Below the pieces are notes generated by a model, which worked only from the letters and a program-made list of their open reading frames with translations, was not told the DNA's origin and did no database searches. The position numbers were made by a program, and so were the translations under genes. This document shows, piece by piece, positions 53,588-60,769 of a stretch of DNA of 64,000 nt (position 1 is its first letter; every line of letters starts with the position of its first letter). The stretch spans positions 124,001-188,000 of the forward strand of contig CAVVAM010000012.1 of the NCBI GenBank assembly GCA_963746265.1, read 5' to 3'. Origin of the DNA: Ilumatobacter sp963746265. GTDB lineage: Bacteria > Actinomycetota > Acidimicrobiia > Acidimicrobiales > Ilumatobacteraceae.

Positions 53588-55590
53588 ACGCTTGCTCCTC
53601 GTCGTCGGCGGCGGCCTCGGCCGCCCGTCACGCCGGTCGCCGCCCGCTCGGGCAACGTCACCAGCTCATTCACGTTGGGCATCGGAGCACTCGCATGTGG
53701 CAGCGCCATGGCGGCGACGAACAACTCCTGGAATCGCGGCTCGGTCGCCGTCTCGACCTTCACCACGTTCCGCACGGCCGTTTCCATCTCGTCGCGCATC
53801 GCACGCGACAGCAACGCCTGCACGGCGCCGGTACCGGCCGCGTTCCCGACGGAACGGACGTTCGGCAAGGGACAGTCGGGGACCAGGCCCAGCACCATCG
53901 CCCGCAGCGGATCGATGTGGGCACCGAACGCTCCGGCCAGCCGGATGTCGGTGATCTCCGGATGTCCGGCCTGCTCGATCAGCAGATCGATGCCGGCCCG
54001 GAGTGCCGCCTTTGCGAGTTGGATCGCTCGGATGTCGTTCTGGGTGATGGCGACCCGGTCATCGCCGTCGCCGTACAGCACGTAGGAGAACGTGCGGCCA
54101 TCCTCGACCACACGAGGCGTGTGTCCGGCGAGCTCACCGCGGATCACCCCCTCGCGGTCGATGATGCCGGCGAGGAACATCTCGGCGACGACGTCGATGA
54201 TGCCGGACCCGCAGATCCCGGTGACACCCGTCGACTTCACTGCGGTGGCGAATTCGGGGTCGTCGCTCGGCACATCGATGCCGATCACACCGAGACGTGG
54301 TTCGAGTGTCGCCGGGTCGATGCGGACGCTCTCGATCGCACCGGCGGTGGCCCGCTGGCCCGCACTGATCTGGGCGCCCTCGAATGCCGGGCCGGTCGGG
54401 CTCGAGGCCGCGAATTGGCGCTCGGTGTCACCGAGCACGATCTCGGCGTTCGTTCCGATGTCGACCAGCAGTTGCATGCCGTCGCAGCGGTGCGGCCCCT
54501 CGGCCAGGATCGCAGCCGCGGTGTCGGCACCGACATGGCCGGCGATGCACGGCCCGATGTAGCAGCGTGCGTTCGGCGCGACCAGGTCGAGATCGGAGGC
54601 GCGGGTGGTGATCGCCCGATTGGTGGCGAGCGTGAACGGCGCCTGCCCCAGAGGTGTCGGATCGATGCCGAGCAGCACGTGGTGCATGATCGGGTTGCCG
54701 ACGAGCACGATCTCGAGCACGTCGTCGCGGAACGACTCGACCTGGTCGACGAGATCGCCGATCAACCCGTCGAGCGCCGTTCGCACCGCGTTCGTGAGGT
54801 CCCGGTCGCCACCCGGGTTCATCATCACGTAGGACACCCGACTCATCAGGTCTTCGCCGTATCGGATCTGCGGGTTCATCCGACCGGCCGACGCCAGGAC
54901 CTCGCCGGTCGTCACGTCGCAGAGGTGTCCGGCGATCGTCGTCGACCCGATGTCGACGGCGACACCGAGCGCGCGGTCGACGAACCCCGGCCAGATCGCG
55001 ACAACCCGGTTCGACTCGTCGATCGCAACGGTGACCGCGCCACCCGACCGCGCGAGCACGGGTTGCAGGGCGGCGAGTGACCCGAAGGGCACGAACGGCT
55101 CGGGACGCCCGTGTTGCTCGGCGATGGCCCGGGCGAGCGACCCGGCCGCGCTCGTCTCGTCACCCAATTCCGACCTGGGCACCTCGACGTACCAGAGCGT
55201 GAACAGCGGATCGACGGTGATCGGCGGCAGGTCCAGATCTTTGCGGACGACCTGGCGATGGACCTGACTCGCCGGTGGAACGTCGACGACGACGTCGCCG
55301 CACACGGTGGCGGCACACCCGAGACGGTGGCCGGACTCGAACGGCCGCGCACCGCGGTAGTCGGTCTCGATCGACGTCTGCGGGCCGAGCGCATCGAGGG
55401 CGACCGTGATTCCCCACTTGGCGAACGAACCGGTGCTGGAAGTCACCTGGCAACGGCCACAGATTCCACGACCGCCACACACCGTGTCGAGATCGGCGCC
55501 CAGGCGGCGCGCCGCGTCGAGCACGGTGGCACCGTGCTCGACGGTGCCGCTCAGCCCCGACGGCGTGAAGACGATGCGATGATCGCCCAC
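53584..55590 (-). CDS. RACo/RamA-like corrinoid activation protein (2Fe-2S + ASKHA, DUF4445)
   Basis: A 668-residue protein. An N-terminal plant-type ferredoxin domain has CGGRGICGRC near residues 37-46 and a fourth Cys in RLGCAA. The large C-terminal part is the DUF4445/ASKHA ATPase: GVAVDIGSTTIAGHLCDVTTG, MNPQIRYGEDLMSRVSYVM, VLVGNPIMHHVLLGID, IAGHVGADTAAAIL, LLVDIGTNAEIVLGD, SSPTGPAFEGAQI, TGICGSGIIDVVAEMFLAGII and LAGAFGAHIDPLRAMVLGL. Such proteins use ATP to re-reduce Co(II) corrinoid to Co(I). GTG 55590 is chosen because GGGGTGAG precedes it and the frame then leaves a 10-bp gap after the pterin methyltransferase. The electron donor to its cluster is unknown. Confidence 0.5.
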   Translation of the reverse strand: MGDHRIVFTPSGLSGTVEHGATVLDAARRLGADLDTVCGGRGICGRCQVTSSTGSFAKWGITVALDALGPQTSIETDYRGARPFESGHRLGCAATVCGDVVVDVPPASQVHRQVVRKDLDLPPITVDPLFTLWYVEVPRSELGDETSAAGSLARAIAEQHGRPEPFVPFGSLAALQPVLARSGGAVTVAIDESNRVVAIWPGFVDRALGVAVDIGSTTIAGHLCDVTTGEVLASAGRMNPQIRYGEDLMSRVSYVMMNPGGDRDLTNAVRTALDGLIGDLVDQVESFRDDVLEIVLVGNPIMHHVLLGIDPTPLGQAPFTLATNRAITTRASDLDLVAPNARCYIGPCIAGHVGADTAAAILAEGPHRCDGMQLLVDIGTNAEIVLGDTERQFAASSPTGPAFEGAQISAGQRATAGAIESVRIDPATLEPRLGVIGIDVPSDDPEFATAVKSTGVTGICGSGIIDVVAEMFLAGIIDREGVIRGELAGHTPRVVEDGRTFSYVLYGDGDDRVAITQNDIRAIQLAKAALRAGIDLLIEQAGHPEITDIRLAGAFGAHIDPLRAMVLGLVPDCPLPNVRSVGNAAGTGAVQALLSRAMRDEMETAVRNVVKVETATEPRFQELFVAAMALPHASAPMPNVNELVTLPERAATGVTGGRGRRRRRGASV

Positions 55591-55600
55591 GAGTATCTGC

Positions 55601-56512
55601 TCACCCCGCCGGCCGCCGGCGACGCCGGCCCTCTCGTGCGCCGCGCGCTCCCTCGCCCGACGGAGCGTTGGGATCACGGTTGGCCCGGATCCAGGCCGAG
55701 CAGTCGCGGTCGGCCCCCATCAAGACGTCGGCGGCCATCACGGCCGACTTCACCTCGGCGTGCAGTGGGTTCATGATCGCCGACGTCATGCCGGAGGCGA
55801 TCGCCATCGACAAGAACGTGCCGGTCACGACGTGCCGGTTCGGCAGCCCGAAGCTGACGTTCGATGCCCCGCACGTGGTGTTCACCTTCAGTTCCTCGCG
55901 CAGGCGCCGCAGGAGGCGGAACGCCTGCTGCCCGGCCGTTCCCATCGCACCGATCGGCATGACGAGGGGATCGACGACGATGTCGCTCACCGGGATCCCG
56001 TGATCTGCCGCGCGGTGCACGATCTTCTCGGCGACCGCGTAGCGGACGTCGGGATCCTCGGAGATCCCGGTCTCGTCGTTCGAGATCGCCACGACGGCGG
56101 CGCCGTACCTGGCAACGAGCGGCAGCACCCGTTCGAGTACCTCGTCCTCGCCGGTCACCGAGTTGACCAACGGCTTGCCCTCGTACACGGCGAGTCCGGC
56201 CTCGAGGGCCGCGATGATCGACGAATCGATCGAGAGTGGGACGTCGGTCACGCTCTGCACCAGCTTGACGGCCCGCGCCAGGAGCGCCGGCTCGTCCGCG
56301 AGCGGTATCCCGGCGTTCACGTCCAGCATGTGGGCACCGGCCTCGACCTGGGCGACGGCATCGGCTTCGACCCGACTGAAGTCGCCCTCTTTCATCTCGG
56401 CCGCGAGGAGCTTGCGGCCAGTCGGGTTGATCCGCTCGCCGATCATCACGAACGGCCGGTCGAAACCGAGCACGACCTCGTTCGTCGCCGAGCTCACCAT
56501 GGTCCGTGTCAT
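55601..56512 (-). CDS. pterin-binding corrinoid:tetrahydrofolate methyltransferase (MtrH/AcsE-like)
   Basis: A 303-residue DHPS-fold protein: FVMIGERINPTGRKLLAAEMKEGDFSRVEADAVAQVEAGAHMLDVNAGIPLADE (pterin site with Asn and Asp), LSIDSSIIAALEAGL, KPLVNSVTGE, VVAISNDETGI, DIVVDPLVMPIGAM and TTCGASNVSFGLPNR. The set is that of MtrH/AcsE/MtgA-type enzymes rather than folate synthesis. It would take the methyl from the corrinoid protein and form methyl-tetrahydrofolate. The short Arg-rich end may be a read-on. Its ATG overlaps the stop of the upstream gene (ATGA). Confidence 0.5.
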   Translation of the reverse strand: MTRTMVSSATNEVVLGFDRPFVMIGERINPTGRKLLAAEMKEGDFSRVEADAVAQVEAGAHMLDVNAGIPLADEPALLARAVKLVQSVTDVPLSIDSSIIAALEAGLAVYEGKPLVNSVTGEDEVLERVLPLVARYGAAVVAISNDETGISEDPDVRYAVAEKIVHRAADHGIPVSDIVVDPLVMPIGAMGTAGQQAFRLLRRLREELKVNTTCGASNVSFGLPNRHVVTGTFLSMAIASGMTSAIMNPLHAEVKSAVMAADVLMGADRDCSAWIRANRDPNAPSGEGARGAREGRRRRRPAG

Positions 56513-56973
56513 GCGGTCTCCTCCGGGGCGTCGACCGAGCGGCCGATCTGATGGTCGAACCGACGTGACTCGGGTGGCGGCGCGTCGCCGTCACCGTCAT
56601 CGTCCAGTTCCTCGAGTGCGAGCAGCTCGGAACGATCGACCTCGACATCGCCGATGTCGGCTTCGAACCCGCCTGCGTAGGCGAGACGGCCGAGGAACTC
56701 GCGGCTCATCGCGACCTCGATCCGGTTCGCCTCGGCTTCGGCAGCCTCAGCGACGTCACCGCCACACGCCACGCTCTCACGGCGCCACTGTGCGATGTCG
56801 TCTTCCGCTGTGTAGATCCCGGCTTTGCGCTTGGCGCGGTCGATGGCCCGCTGGAACTTGGCGGACAGGATGACCTGATGGCGGTCGCGCCCGGCCTGCC
56901 CGTTCACCTGTGCCGGGATGTCCCGCCAGTAGATCGTGACGACCTGGGCGCCTCCGCCACTGCGCCGAGCCAT
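56509..56973 (-). CDS. small 'virulence factor'-domain protein
   Basis: A 154-residue protein. The core is VVTIYWRDIPAQVNGQAGRDRHQVILSAKFQRAIDRAKRKAGIYTAEDDIAQWRRE (residues 12-67), which matches the domain named virulence factor in databases on weak grounds (PF13769-type). The C-terminal half is acidic. It is coupled on both sides: start overlaps the DUF1638 stop by one base and stop overlaps the methyltransferase start. Conservation inside a corrinoid operon suggests a role in corrinoid or methyl transfer, e.g. assembly, but nothing is proven. Confidence 0.5.
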   Translation of the reverse strand: MARRSGGGAQVVTIYWRDIPAQVNGQAGRDRHQVILSAKFQRAIDRAKRKAGIYTAEDDIAQWRRESVACGGDVAEAAEAEANRIEVAMSREFLGRLAYAGGFEADIGDVEVDRSELLALEELDDDGDGDAPPPESRRFDHQIGRSVDAPEETA

Positions 56974-57578
56974 CAGCGCACCACCGAGCCGAGCGCAACC
57001 CTGATCGGCTCGGCGAATGCCGCCAAACCGGTCGGGACGTGGACGAAGTCGAGCTCCAAGCGCTCGGCTGCCGCCCGACCGAAGTCCACCACGACGGGGT
57101 CGTCGGACTGCGAGAGCAGCACCACCCGGGTGTAGTTGCCGAAGTACATGTCGCGCAGCTCCGGGTGCCGATCCATGCCGAACCCTTGCCACACGAGCAC
57201 CTCGAAGTGCCGGGCGAGGAAGTCGGTCAGGTAGAAGGTGCCGAGGGCTTCCTCGTGGAGCGCGGCGAAACGATCGGCACCGGCGAAGAACTCGTAGCAG
57301 TGGGCGCCGGGCAGGCGCGTGATGTCCCGCTCCGACCGTTCGATGTAGGCGTCGAGGAGGCCGCCGGTCCCGCAGTCGGCGTACCCGAGGAACACCGGTC
57401 GACCGGGGTCGACCCCGGCGAGCTTTGCGTCGATCGACGGCACGATCTGATCGGGCTGATTGTGCAGCGGTGCCGGGAGGTAGTCGACGTCGACCACACC
57501 TGCGAGGCCCTCCTGCGCGAACACGCTGCGCAGCTCTCGAACGAGTGCGCCGCAGGCCAACACGAAGGGCCTGATCAC
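56973..57578 (-). CDS. DUF1638 protein
   Basis: A 201-residue soluble protein matching DUF1638: FVLACGALVRELRSVF at the N-terminus with Cys9, LPAPLHNQPDQI, FLGYADCGTGGLLDAYIE with a second conserved Cys, LPGAHCYEFFAGADRFAAL with a third, and FYLTDFLARHFEVLVWQGFGMDRHPELRDMYFGNYTRVVLLSQSDDP. The Cys/His-rich conserved face suggests a metal or corrinoid site. DUF1638 genes often sit beside MttB-type genes in other bacteria. Overlapping ATGA with the corrinoid protein gene upstream shows tight coupling. The function is unknown. Confidence 0.5.
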   Translation of the reverse strand: MIRPFVLACGALVRELRSVFAQEGLAGVVDVDYLPAPLHNQPDQIVPSIDAKLAGVDPGRPVFLGYADCGTGGLLDAYIERSERDITRLPGAHCYEFFAGADRFAALHEEALGTFYLTDFLARHFEVLVWQGFGMDRHPELRDMYFGNYTRVVLLSQSDDPVVVDFGRAAAERLELDFVHVPTGLAAFAEPIRVALGSVVR

Positions 57579-58300
57579 TTCACCGACGGCCCGGCGGGCT
57601 CGGCGGAACGAAGACGACGGGCGGTCACGAGCTCCCTCGCCATCTCGGCGGCAACGGCGGCATCGCGGCAGTACCCGTCGGCGCCGACCGCCTCACCGAA
57701 CTCTTCGTTCAGCGGCGCACCGCCGACGAGCACGATGTACTTCTCGCGGAGCTGCATCTCCTCGAGCGTGTCGATGACGACCTTCATGTACGGCATGGTC
57801 GTGGTGAGCAACGCCGACATGCCCAGGATGTCGGGTTGATGCTCCTCGAGCGCCGCGAGGTACTTGTCGACGTCGCAGTTGATGCCGAGATCGACGACCT
57901 CGAACCCGGCTCCTTCCATCATCATCGCCGTGAGGTTCTTGCCGATGTCGTGGATGTCGCCCTTGACGGTGCCGATCACGATCTTGCCGATCGGCTCTGC
58001 GCCGGTCTCGGCGAGCAGCGGGCGGAGGATCTCCATCCCAGCCTTCATCGCATTCGCGGCGAGCAGCACCTCCGGGACGAACAGGATGCCGTCGCGGAAA
58101 TCGATGCCGACGATCCTCATGCCGGCGACCAGTGCCTCGTTCAGCACCTTGTCGGCGCTCCAGGCACGGTCGAGGAGGATCGTGGTGCCCTCGACGATCT
58201 CGTCGGCGAGTCCGTCGTAGAGATCGTCATGCATCTGCTTGACGAGCTCGTCGTCGGGCAGAGTCGCCAGATCGATGTCGTCGTAGTTGTCGTCACTCAC
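57575..58300 (-). CDS. corrinoid protein (MttC/MtbC/MtgC family)
   Basis: A 241-residue two-domain B12-binding protein, the first gene of the operon. The N-terminal helical cap (about residues 10-100) is of the methionine-synthase type: EIVEGTTILLDRAWSADKVLNEALVAGMRIVGIDFRDGILFVPEVLLAANAMKAGMEIL. The Rossmann domain has GTVKGDIHDIGKNL, where His117 is the lower cobalt ligand, then GFEVVDLGINCDVDKYL, MSALLTTTMPYM and VLVGGAPLNEEF. It carries the methyl group between MttB proteins and the pterin methyltransferase. GTG 58300 is preceded by AGGGGAC. The promoter region contains a site shared with the IclR gene. Confidence 0.5.
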   Translation of the reverse strand: MSDDNYDDIDLATLPDDELVKQMHDDLYDGLADEIVEGTTILLDRAWSADKVLNEALVAGMRIVGIDFRDGILFVPEVLLAANAMKAGMEILRPLLAETGAEPIGKIVIGTVKGDIHDIGKNLTAMMMEGAGFEVVDLGINCDVDKYLAALEEHQPDILGMSALLTTTMPYMKVVIDTLEEMQLREKYIVLVGGAPLNEEFGEAVGADGYCRDAAVAAEMARELVTARRLRSAEPAGPSVK

Positions 58301-58332
58301 GATGTCCCCTGTCGTGCCACAGCTGAATCCAT

Positions 58333-58366
58333 GATACGGAACACATCCGCATCGTGGAACAGTATC
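58333..58366. promoter_or_regulatory. putative IclR operator at the corrinoid operon promoter
   Basis: GATAC (58333) and GTATC (58362) form outer arms; inside are two GGAACA repeats 18 bp apart and, on the minus strand, TTCCACGATGCGGA (58346-58359). The same 14-mer with one change occurs before the IclR gene (59224). It lies 33-66 bp upstream of the corrinoid protein start, a good position for control of the nine-gene operon. Confidence 0.5.
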
Positions 58367-58426
58367 AGAAGCCGGTGCACGCGTCACCCCCGGGGGATGG
58401 AGCCGCGAGCCGGGGGATCGGCGCCG

Positions 58427-59197
58427 TCAGACCGGCATCGCCGTACGGTGGCGACCGGCGAGACGATCGGTCACGCGACTCGCGGTCTCGACGACGTATG
58501 CCGCGATCGACGCCGATGCCCCGGGCGCCGGGAAGCGGTACGACGGTCCGTGCGCCGACACCGCCGCGATCACGGTCCCGGCTGGATTGAACACCGGCGC
58601 CGACACCGAGTTGAGCCCTTCGGACATCTCCTCGAAGACCCACGCGAAACCGGCGCGCCGCACATCTTCGAGGCGCTGCCGGATGAGACCGGGATCGGTG
58701 ACGGAGTGGTCGGTCCAAGCTTCGAGCGGCCGGGACAGGTAGGCCTCCTGGGCCGCTCGGGGGGCGGCCGCAAGCAGGACGAGACCGGCGGATACCACGT
58801 GTGCGTCAACACTTTCGCCGGTCCAGTCGCGCACCTGCACCTCGTGATCGCCGTCGACCTGATCGAGGTAGTACACGAATGATCCGTCGAGGACTCCGAT
58901 CCCCGCCGCCTCGTCGATCTGGGCCACCAGGTCGACCAGATGCGGCCGGGCCAACGCCACGAGGTTGCGGCCCGGGCTGGCCGCAGCGGACAGGTCGAGG
59001 ATCAGTTCACCGAGCGAGTACACGCCGAGTGCTTCACTCTGCTCGACCGCTCCGAGTTCGACGAGCGTGCCGAGTAGTCGCGAGACCGTGCTCTTCGGCA
59101 GGTCGGTGCGGTCGGCGACGTCCGACACGCCGGCCGGACCGCTCGCCAGGCACTGCAGGACCGAGAACGCTCGCTCGACCGATTGAACCGTGGACAT
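58427..59197 (-). CDS. IclR-family transcriptional regulator
   Basis: A 256-residue IclR regulator. The winged helix reads SVERAFSVLQCLASGPAGVSDVADRTDLPKSTVSRLLGTLVELGAVEQ (residues 5-55). The effector domain follows (ARPHLVDLVAQIDEAAGIGVLDGSFVYYLDQVDG; RRAGFAWVFEEMSEGLNSVSAPVFNPAG). It is the gene immediately upstream of the corrinoid operon in the same direction and divergent from the MFS gene. Shared operator-like sequences before it and before the operon make it the likely regulator. The start at 59197 has AGGAG eight bases upstream. Confidence 0.5.
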   Translation of the reverse strand: MSTVQSVERAFSVLQCLASGPAGVSDVADRTDLPKSTVSRLLGTLVELGAVEQSEALGVYSLGELILDLSAAASPGRNLVALARPHLVDLVAQIDEAAGIGVLDGSFVYYLDQVDGDHEVQVRDWTGESVDAHVVSAGLVLLAAAPRAAQEAYLSRPLEAWTDHSVTDPGLIRQRLEDVRRAGFAWVFEEMSEGLNSVSAPVFNPAGTVIAAVSAHGPSYRFPAPGASASIAAYVVETASRVTDRLAGRHRTAMPV

Positions 59198-59223
59198 CCG
59201 ATCAACTCCTTCTCGGGGCAGCA

Positions 59224-59238
59224 TTCCACAATGCGGAA
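59224..59238. promoter_or_regulatory. putative IclR operator in the IclR/MFS spacer
   Basis: TTCCACAATGCGGAA has TTCC/GGAA dyad ends, followed by GGAACA at 59241. It differs by one base from the site in front of the corrinoid operon. Position between divergent starts fits autoregulation and control of the MFS gene. Confidence 0.5.
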
Positions 59239-59294
59239 CCGGAACACAATCATGTCGCCGACTTCGGTCGACCGACGGACTAGCGTGCCGCTTC

Positions 59295-60713
59295 GTGAGC
59301 GCGGTGCCGGACGCCGGTGACATCCGACCGGTCGAGCCGGCGCACGCCGCAACCGATCCCGGCACGGGCGGCCCCCTGACCTCGTCGTTGGCATGGGCCA
59401 CGTGGGCCCTGTTCGTCGGCCTCGGCCTCATGCTGTCGGGGGCGGGTCTGTTCGCGACGATCACCGGCATCCGGAGCCAGACCGAGGGCTTTCCGACGCT
59501 GCTGATCGGTCTGATCACGGCGGCGTACTACCTGGGATTCCTCGCCGGGTCCAGGTTGACGCTGCGACTGCTGGCGTCGGTCGGCCACATCCGCGTGTAC
59601 GCGGCACTCGCCTCGCTGCTCGCAGTGGCGGTCCTCACCACCGGGATGGTCGTGTCGCCCGGTGCGTGGATCGCACTGCGACTCATCGCCGGCGCCTGCC
59701 TCGCGGGCCAGTACGTCGTGGCCGAGTCGTGGCTCAACCAGCTCGTGACCAACTCGAATCGTGGTCGCATCCTCAGCCTCTACTCGCTCGTCACGATCAT
59801 TGCGTACGGGCTCGGGCAGGTCAGTGTCGGCATCGTCGATGCCGACACGCTGACCGCGTTCGGCGTCGCCGCGATCGTGACGTCATTGGCGGTCACCCCG
59901 GTCGCGCTCTCGGCCGAGGCGGCGCCTCCGCTGACCCGCGTGCCGGACCGAATGACGCTACGTGAGTTGTTCGCGATCGTGCCGACCGGTGTGGTGACGT
60001 CGTTCCTCGTCGGTGTCGCGCACGGCTCCTTCCTCGGCCTCGCTGCGGTGTACGCGACGCGAGGTGGTCTGTCGTCGGGCGCGGTCGGACTCTTCGTGGC
60101 ATTGCCGACGATGGGGAGCGTGCTGTTCCAGCTGCCGATCTCGGCGGCCTCGGACGACATCGACCGTCGGGCGGTCGGCGCCCTGGCCGCATTCACCGCG
60201 GCGAGCGCTGCGATCCTGCTCGTGATGTCCGACGTCGGCAGCGTCCCCAGCATCATCGCGATGGTGTTGATCGGCGGAACGACGTTCCCGCTGTACTCGA
60301 TCGCGGGCGCCTACACCAATGACTGGGTCCCGACCGAGAAGCTCACGGCGGCAGCGTCTCAGCTGGTCGTGCTGTTCGGCGCCGGCGCGTTCGTCGGCCC
60401 GTTCCTGGCCTCGGTGATCATGGGCCTGCTCGGCAATGTCGGGTTCGCCTGGACGATCGTCGTCGTGCACGCCACGATCGGGCTGTACCTGTCGTACCGG
60501 ATGATCCGGATCCGGGCGCCACTGCGCGCCAAACCGTGGAACGAGGTCGCACTCGCCGGACGGGTGTTCTACCTGCCGGCAACGGCAGTCGGCATGGGCC
60601 GTCGGATCCGTGCATCACGCAACCGACGGGTGCCGCTGATGGGCGCCGACCCCATCACCACGCATCCGTCGATGGTCATCCGCTCCGAGCCCGACGAGAC
60701 CGCGACTCCCTGA
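59295..60713 (+). CDS. MFS transporter (YcaD-like)
   Basis: A 472-residue transporter with about 12 TM helices. Helix 1 is WALFVGLGLMLSGAGLFATITG; AESWLNQLVTNSNRGRILSLYSLVTIIAYGLGQ is the motif-rich segment after helix 4 typical of the YcaD branch. The C-terminal 50 residues are cytosolic. GTG 59295 is the best start; an earlier frame covers the IclR operator. Divergence from the IclR gene suggests uptake or export of the compound used by the operon, perhaps a betaine, though no BCCT or ProU-type betaine carrier is present. Confidence 0.5.
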   Translation: MSAVPDAGDIRPVEPAHAATDPGTGGPLTSSLAWATWALFVGLGLMLSGAGLFATITGIRSQTEGFPTLLIGLITAAYYLGFLAGSRLTLRLLASVGHIRVYAALASLLAVAVLTTGMVVSPGAWIALRLIAGACLAGQYVVAESWLNQLVTNSNRGRILSLYSLVTIIAYGLGQVSVGIVDADTLTAFGVAAIVTSLAVTPVALSAEAAPPLTRVPDRMTLRELFAIVPTGVVTSFLVGVAHGSFLGLAAVYATRGGLSSGAVGLFVALPTMGSVLFQLPISAASDDIDRRAVGALAAFTAASAAILLVMSDVGSVPSIIAMVLIGGTTFPLYSIAGAYTNDWVPTEKLTAAASQLVVLFGAGAFVGPFLASVIMGLLGNVGFAWTIVVVHATIGLYLSYRMIRIRAPLRAKPWNEVALAGRVFYLPATAVGMGRRIRASRNRRVPLMGADPITTHPSMVIRSEPDETATP

Positions 60714-60769
60714 CGCGCTCGGGAGGCGGTGCGCGAACGCCTGCGGCCCCGGTTCGCACGCCGGCGAGC

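Noticed and set aside
53524..55080. A 518-codon plus frame opposite the corrinoid activator
   Set aside because: It lacks family motifs; the minus strand is a canonical ASKHA/DUF4445 protein.
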